Assembly: GCA_012522805.1 (NCBI GenBank) | Contig: JAAYJS010000022.1 | Span: 1-38,687 of the forward strand | Length of the DNA stretch: 38,687 nt | Direction: 5' to 3' | From: Eubacteriaceae bacterium | GTDB lineage: Bacteria > Bacillota > Clostridia > Eubacteriales > Eubacteriaceae | Part shown: positions 35,385 to 38,687 of the stretch, one piece after another | How positions within the stretch are numbered: position 1 is the first letter of the stretch | How the letters are laid out: the number at the start of each line of letters is the position of its first letter | Notes under the pieces: generated by a model | Databases searched by the model: none | The model's input: only the letters and a program-made list of their open reading frames with translations | Told to the model about the DNA's origin: nothing | Position numbers and translations under genes: made by a program

Positions 35385-36599
35385 TTAGGCTTTAAAATTA
35401 TAAATAGGTTTAATGTGTTTCAAAATTGTCGCCGTATCCCCTATCACTTCTACGATCTCTTCCATGGGTTTGTATGCCATGGGCGCTTCGTCCAATGTCG
35501 CACGATTAACGGAGCTCGTATAAATGCCTTCCATTTCTTCTGAGAATTCGTTCATATTTAAACACCGCCTTGCTTCGCTACGGCTCATAATGCGACCGGC
35601 ACCGTGGGGTGCTGAATAATTCCATTCCGGATTACCCTTACCCACACAGATCAAAGCACCGTCTCTCATGTTGAGTGGAATCAATATCTTTTCTCCTTTT
35701 TGTGCGGAAATGGCGCCCTTTCGAATGATGTTGGATTGAAGATCGATATAATTGTGTATCGTATGCCAATGATCGTATTCTTCTAAAGACTCATCCCATA
35801 GTTGGTCGATGATGATTGTCGCCATTGTTTCTCTGTTTAATAGCGCGTAGTCTTGAGCAATCTTCATATCATGGAGGTATTGTTTTCTGAATGTCCCTTC
35901 TAAATAACATAAATCTCTGGGGTACTTCGGTTTTGCTTTTTTATATTTTTTGCGCATCTGTTTGAGTTTTTTTTGAATTTTCTCTCGTTTACCTAAGGCT
36001 TTGTATTCCTCTATGATGCGCTCTTTCTCTTCATAAAAAACGTCCATTCCCTTATGCATGTCAACAGCTAAATTCTGATAGTGTTCCGCTATCTGATTAC
36101 CTAGGTTTCTGGAACCCGAGTGTATGACTAAATAAAGGTTGCCCTCATCGTCCTTGTCGATCTCAATAAAGTGGTTACCACCGCCTAAGGTACCGATGCT
36201 CTTTTCAAATCTATCGACGTTTTTTAAATCTCTGTAACAATACATATCTTGTAAGGGTGCGTAACGAACACGTCTATCTCGATGTATTTTAAATCCTGCA
36301 GGGATTTCCCTATGGATGATCTCGTCCAGTTTTTCTAAATCTAATTCTTTTTGCCCTAATTCTACGACCAACATACCGCAACCTATATCCACACCGACAA
36401 TATTGGGTATGACTTTGTCACCTAAATCTGCAGTAAAGCCGATGACACAACCGGCGCCGGCATGGCAATCGGGCATAATCCGTATTTGACTTCCTTCTGT
36501 AAAGTCCTGATCGAGGAAGGTTTTTACTTGCTCGATGGTGGTTTCATCCACATTTTTTGCAAAAATTTTTGCACTGTTGTATTTTCCAATTACTTCCAT
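35385..36599 (-). CDS. rtcB: RtcB-family RNA-splicing ligase
   Basis: A 404-residue RtcB of the shorter bacterial type. Mn-binding and guanylylation motifs are present: MPDCHAGAGCVIGFTADLG, GVDIGCGM (metal Cys), LGGGNHFIEID, HSGSRNLG, and SAPHGAGRIMSRSEAR with the catalytic His near residue 330. It joins 2',3'-cyclic phosphate or 3'-phosphate RNA ends to 5'-OH ends using GTP. No rtcA, archease or prfH gene is adjacent. A basic insert (KKLKQMRKKYKKAKPK, about 210-225) may contact RNA. RBS AAAGGAG. Promoter and inverted repeat upstream. Confidence 0.93.
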   Translation of the reverse strand: MEVIGKYNSAKIFAKNVDETTIEQVKTFLDQDFTEGSQIRIMPDCHAGAGCVIGFTADLGDKVIPNIVGVDIGCGMLVVELGQKELDLEKLDEIIHREIPAGFKIHRDRRVRYAPLQDMYCYRDLKNVDRFEKSIGTLGGGNHFIEIDKDDEGNLYLVIHSGSRNLGNQIAEHYQNLAVDMHKGMDVFYEEKERIIEEYKALGKREKIQKKLKQMRKKYKKAKPKYPRDLCYLEGTFRKQYLHDMKIAQDYALLNRETMATIIIDQLWDESLEEYDHWHTIHNYIDLQSNIIRKGAISAQKGEKILIPLNMRDGALICVGKGNPEWNYSAPHGAGRIMSRSEARRCLNMNEFSEEMEGIYTSSVNRATLDEAPMAYKPMEEIVEVIGDTATILKHIKPIYNFKA

Positions 36600-36661
36600 A
36601 GATCTCCTTTCACAACGCTTATCAACTGTGTCCTAACAGTATTTATGATCTTATAGCTCAT

Positions 36662-36698
36662 TGATACAATGGCTGTTTCTTCTGTCTATATTGTATCA
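36662..36698. promoter_or_regulatory. Inverted repeat at rtcB promoter
   Basis: TGATACAAT (36662-36670) and ATTGTATCA (36690-36698) are perfect 9-base arms 19 bases apart. The upstream arm contains the putative -10 and the other lies in the early transcribed region. Confidence 0.5.
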
Positions 36699-36719
36699 TA
36701 AAAGAAAAATGATGAACAA
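36690..36719 (-). promoter_or_regulatory. Candidate promoter of rtcB
   Basis: TTGTTC (36714-36719), an 18-base spacer and TACAAT (36690-36695) on the minus strand, about 85 bases before the rtcB RBS. The -35 is adjacent to the terminator-like stem of the upstream unit. Confidence 0.5.
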
Positions 36720-36759
36720 AAGCAAGCATCCATCCAAACAATTCGGATTGAAAGCTTGC
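36717..36759 (-). terminator. Possible terminator of the aldolase transcript
   Basis: GCAAGC (36722-36727) pairs with GCTTGC (36754-36759) with partial ATCC/GGAT pairing inside; the minus-strand tail is GCTTTTGTTC. It is 260 bases past the aldolase stop. The stretch 36760-37017 between them holds no gene I can support, but has a GC-rich patch with GCCACCGGCGGC near 36908-36920 that may be structured. Confidence 0.35.
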
Positions 36760-37017
36760 CTTCATTTGCAATGTTTTTTGGATTTTTGTAGACTTTGCGA
36801 TGGTATTCTTTGACGATATGCACTTTTAAGAGGGGTGAATCACTGACAGATTTCTATATCGATTATTTCAAACTTTTTTGATTCCTTTACTATTCAGCCC
36901 TTCATCCGCCACCGGCGGCTGATGGTCACCGGCACTGCTGCAAACCCTTATTGCAAGGAGCTGAATCTCAAGACAAAGTTAGGGCTGTCATTTTCAAAAG
37001 CTCGGTGACGGGATCTA

Positions 37018-37716
37018 TTACATTTCCTTTTTATTGTCCTTTAAGTTTGCGATACTACAATTTCCGTAAATGTCTGTCCAGTCGCTACAAAATACCTCGA
37101 CCGCATCGGCAACACGAGCATCCGTCAAAACATCTTTATAAAGATTTGGCGCGGATGTAATCGCTTGGGCACCGGCACCAATGGCCTGATTGATTTGAGC
37201 CACGTTTTTAAAAGATGCGGCTAAGATCTTGGTTTTATAACCATACCGCTCAATACAATCCGCAATGCTCTGAATATCTCTACCGGCATCGATGCCCATT
37301 GCCTCCATACGGTTGTAGTAAGGGGCAACGTAATCGGCACCGGCTTCGCAGGCAATAAATGCTTGTGAGGTCAAATAGACGGCAGTAGCCGTTACGTGAA
37401 TGCCTTGAGCTTTTAAATTCTTGATTGCTTTGACGCCATCCATGGTAACCGGAACTTTAATGTAGACCTGATCGTCCACACCTTTTAAAATAGCTTCGGC
37501 ATCTTTCATCATGCCCGGATAGTCTTTCTGCGAAACCTGAATGTGAAGAGAACACATATCTCCAATGATGTCGCGAATGGCATTCATATGGGAGAAAAAA
37601 TCGATCTGTCCTTCTTTTTTGATGATGCTGGGATTACTCGTAACGCCGGAAATCGGCATATGTTGAGTGAACGTTTTTATATCTGCCAAATTGATAGTAT
37701 CTAAGAGGTATTCCAT
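37018..37716 (-). CDS. Fructose-6-phosphate aldolase / transaldolase-like protein (FSA/TalC type)
   Basis: A 232-residue class I aldolase of the short transaldolase family. MEYLLDTINLADIK begins the barrel, GVTSNPSII is the family signature, YIKVPVTMDGVKAIK holds the Schiff-base Lys, HVTATAVYLTSQAFIA and AGADYVAPYYNRMEAMG follow. VAPYYNRM resembles the FSA/TalC branch, which cleaves fructose-6-phosphate or transfers dihydroxyacetone units. ATG at 37716 is chosen because AAAGGTG precedes it by 6 bases; the GTG at 37725 lies within that RBS. A link to the DHA genes at the window start is possible but speculative. Confidence 0.9.
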   Translation of the reverse strand: MEYLLDTINLADIKTFTQHMPISGVTSNPSIIKKEGQIDFFSHMNAIRDIIGDMCSLHIQVSQKDYPGMMKDAEAILKGVDDQVYIKVPVTMDGVKAIKNLKAQGIHVTATAVYLTSQAFIACEAGADYVAPYYNRMEAMGIDAGRDIQSIADCIERYGYKTKILAASFKNVAQINQAIGAGAQAITSAPNLYKDVLTDARVADAVEVFCSDWTDIYGNCSIANLKDNKKEM

Positions 37717-37786
37717 CTTCTTCACCTTTATGTTTTAATTTTATTGCGATAACAATATCGAGCCTCGACGAACCGATACGCACGCG

Positions 37787-37981
37787 TTAAACGTCATTGA
37801 CCGGCTTGAGCACACAGGGGCTATTGTCGTTGCAAAGACTCTGTCGGCTGTTCTTACAAACGCATCTTTGATTCGTAAGCTGCGTGTTCGATCGGACAGC
37901 ACGATGATAGCATATTTCTTCGATATGGGTTTCTCTTTCCTCTAAAATAAGGTCCATGAAGACGCCATGTCGGTAACCCAT
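37787..37981 (-). CDS. Possible small cysteine-rich protein, unrecognised
   Basis: A 64-residue minus-strand frame starting MGYRHGVFMDLILEERETH, with a helical N-terminal half and a cysteine-rich C-terminal half (CVCKNSRQSLCNDNSPC). AGGA lies 4 bases before the ATG. No family is recognised. The cysteines might bind metal, but the frame may equally be a gene remnant or chance; composition and position between the aldolase and EF-Tu terminator give little help. Confidence 0.3.
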   Translation of the reverse strand: MGYRHGVFMDLILEERETHIEEICYHRAVRSNTQLTNQRCVCKNSRQSLCNDNSPCVLKPVNDV

Positions 37982-38089
37982 CAGTTCCTGCAAAGTGTGA
38001 AACCGAAGGTTTGCATCTTAGATTAACCCTTTGCTTTGCTCATAGACAATCATAGGTTGTTGCCATTTTCAGCACGGACTTGATAAAAT

Positions 38090-38135
38090 AAAAAAGAGTT
38101 GTCGATGGAGAGTCCACTCTCATCAACAACTCTTT
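38090..38135 (-). terminator. Terminator of tuf
   Basis: AAAGAGTTGT with an inner arm pairs with ACAACTCTTT (38126-38135), forming a long stem with a small inner bulge; six Ts follow on the minus strand. It lies about 30 bases after the tuf stop. Confidence 0.88.
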
Positions 38136-38166
38136 CATTATTTACACGACGGATGTCGACATCCGT

Positions 38167-38687
38167 TTAGTCTTCAAGAATTTTAGCAACAACGCCGGAT
38201 CCGACAGTTCTACCACCTTCACGGATAGCAAATCTCAAACCTTCTTCGATAGCGATCGGTGTGATTAGGCTGATTTCCATGCTGATGTTGTCGCCGGGCA
38301 TAACCATTTCTACGCCTTCCGGTAGTTTGATGTTACCGGTAACGTCGGTGGTTCTAAAGTAGAATTGCGGTCTGTATCCGTCAAAGAACGGGGTGTGACG
38401 TCCACCTTCTTCTTTGGTCAGAACGTATACTTCGCCCATAAAGTGGGTGTGGGGTTGGATGGAACCCGGTTTTGCCAGTACTTGGCCTCTTTCGATTTGA
38501 TGTCTTTCGATTCCTCTTAAGAGTGCACCGATGTTGTCGCCACTGCGACCTTCGTCTAATAGTTTTCTAAACATTTCAACGCCGGTTACGACGGTTTTTT
38601 TCTTTTCTTGGATTCCGACGATTTCGACTTCGTCGCCTACGTGTACGATTCCACGTTCAATTCTTCCGGTGGCGACGGTTCCACGTC
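38167..38687 (-). CDS. tuf: Elongation factor Tu, 3' part (window edge)
   Basis: The frame is open to the window end and reads [20 protein letters not shown], then domain 2 and domain 3 of EF-Tu: [67 protein letters not shown] and the normal C-terminus [18 protein letters not shown]-Tu delivers aminoacyl-tRNA to the ribosome. The GTPase domain lies outside the window. The internal ATG at 38574 is not a start. Confidence 0.96.
   Translation of the reverse strand, partial: RGTVATGRIERGIVHVGDEVEIVGIQEKKKTVVTGVEMFRKLLDEGRSGDNIGALLRGIERHQIERGQVLAKPGSIQPHTHFMGEVYVLTKEEGGRHTPFFDGYRPQFYFRTTDVTGNIKLPEGVEMVMPGDNISMEISLITPIAIEEGLRFAIREGGRTVGSGVVAKILED

Noticed and set aside
36840..37017. GC-rich patch considered as a riboswitch
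   Set aside because: The bases do not match FMN, cobalamin, TPP, lysine, SAM or glycine riboswitch cores that I know, and it lies downstream of the aldolase rather than in a leader.

Overview
The window looks like chromosome of an anaerobic, low-to-mid-GC Firmicute (Clostridia/Tissierellia type) that makes or uses butyryl-CoA. The signs are a complete butyryl-CoA operon (thl-crt-hbd-bcd-etfB-etfA), RNase Y next to YmdB, a flavodiiron protein, a clostridial-type long PurL, a PTS glucose-family permease, strong AGGAGG ribosome binding sites and sigma-A-like promoters. I do not name a genus. Nearly all genes from about 4.7 kb onward lie on the minus strand; there are no rRNA or tRNA genes, CRISPR arrays or intact insertion sequences.

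Layout. 1-3.0 kb (+): glycerol-3-phosphate oxidation module (GlpA-like FAD protein with BFD-type [2Fe-2S] domain, cut by the window edge; a second NAD/FAD oxidoreductase; a DUF1667 cysteine protein). 3.1-5.8 kb: an orphan DhaM phosphocarrier, RpiB-type isomerase, PptA-like tautomerase and SatP/YaaH acetate permease. 5.8-6.5 kb is gene-poor. 6.5-9.9 kb: Sfp-type phosphopantetheinyl transferase, a divergent single-domain 4Fe-4S protein, then rny-ymdB. 10.1-16.1 kb: butyryl-CoA operon. 16.5-25.9 kb: purine operon purL-E-C-M-N-H-D, without purF, purK or purB. 26.1-29.1 kb: small genes (MBL-fold hydrolase, lipoprotein, flavodoxin, DUF3052-like protein) mixed with decay: a transporter C-terminal scrap and a metal ABC transporter reduced by an internal deletion. 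29.3-31.5 kb: a glucose-family PTS EIICBA gene whose frame is broken at an A8 tract just after the start codon. 31.8-35.1 kb: a two-gene operon encoding an acyl-CoA dehydrogenase/ETF-alpha/rubredoxin fusion and a flavodiiron protein. 35.4-38.7 kb: RtcB RNA ligase, an FSA/TalC-type aldolase and the 3' part of EF-Tu.

The most interesting unit is the fusion plus FprA operon. The first protein carries, in one chain, an acyl-CoA dehydrogenase, the FAD-binding half of ETF alpha and a rubredoxin. The second, 14 bases downstream, is the kind of enzyme that takes electrons from rubredoxin to reduce O2 (or NO). The arrangement suggests a hard-wired path from an acyl-CoA flavin to O2. It has its own near-consensus promoter and a candidate operator. 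This function is inference from domain logic; fused proteins of this type have been seen in anaerobe annotations, but I know of no established role.

Several promoters in the window (purL, PTS, fusion operon, rtcB, thl) carry inverted repeats at or near the core promoter, which are candidate operators of unknown regulators.
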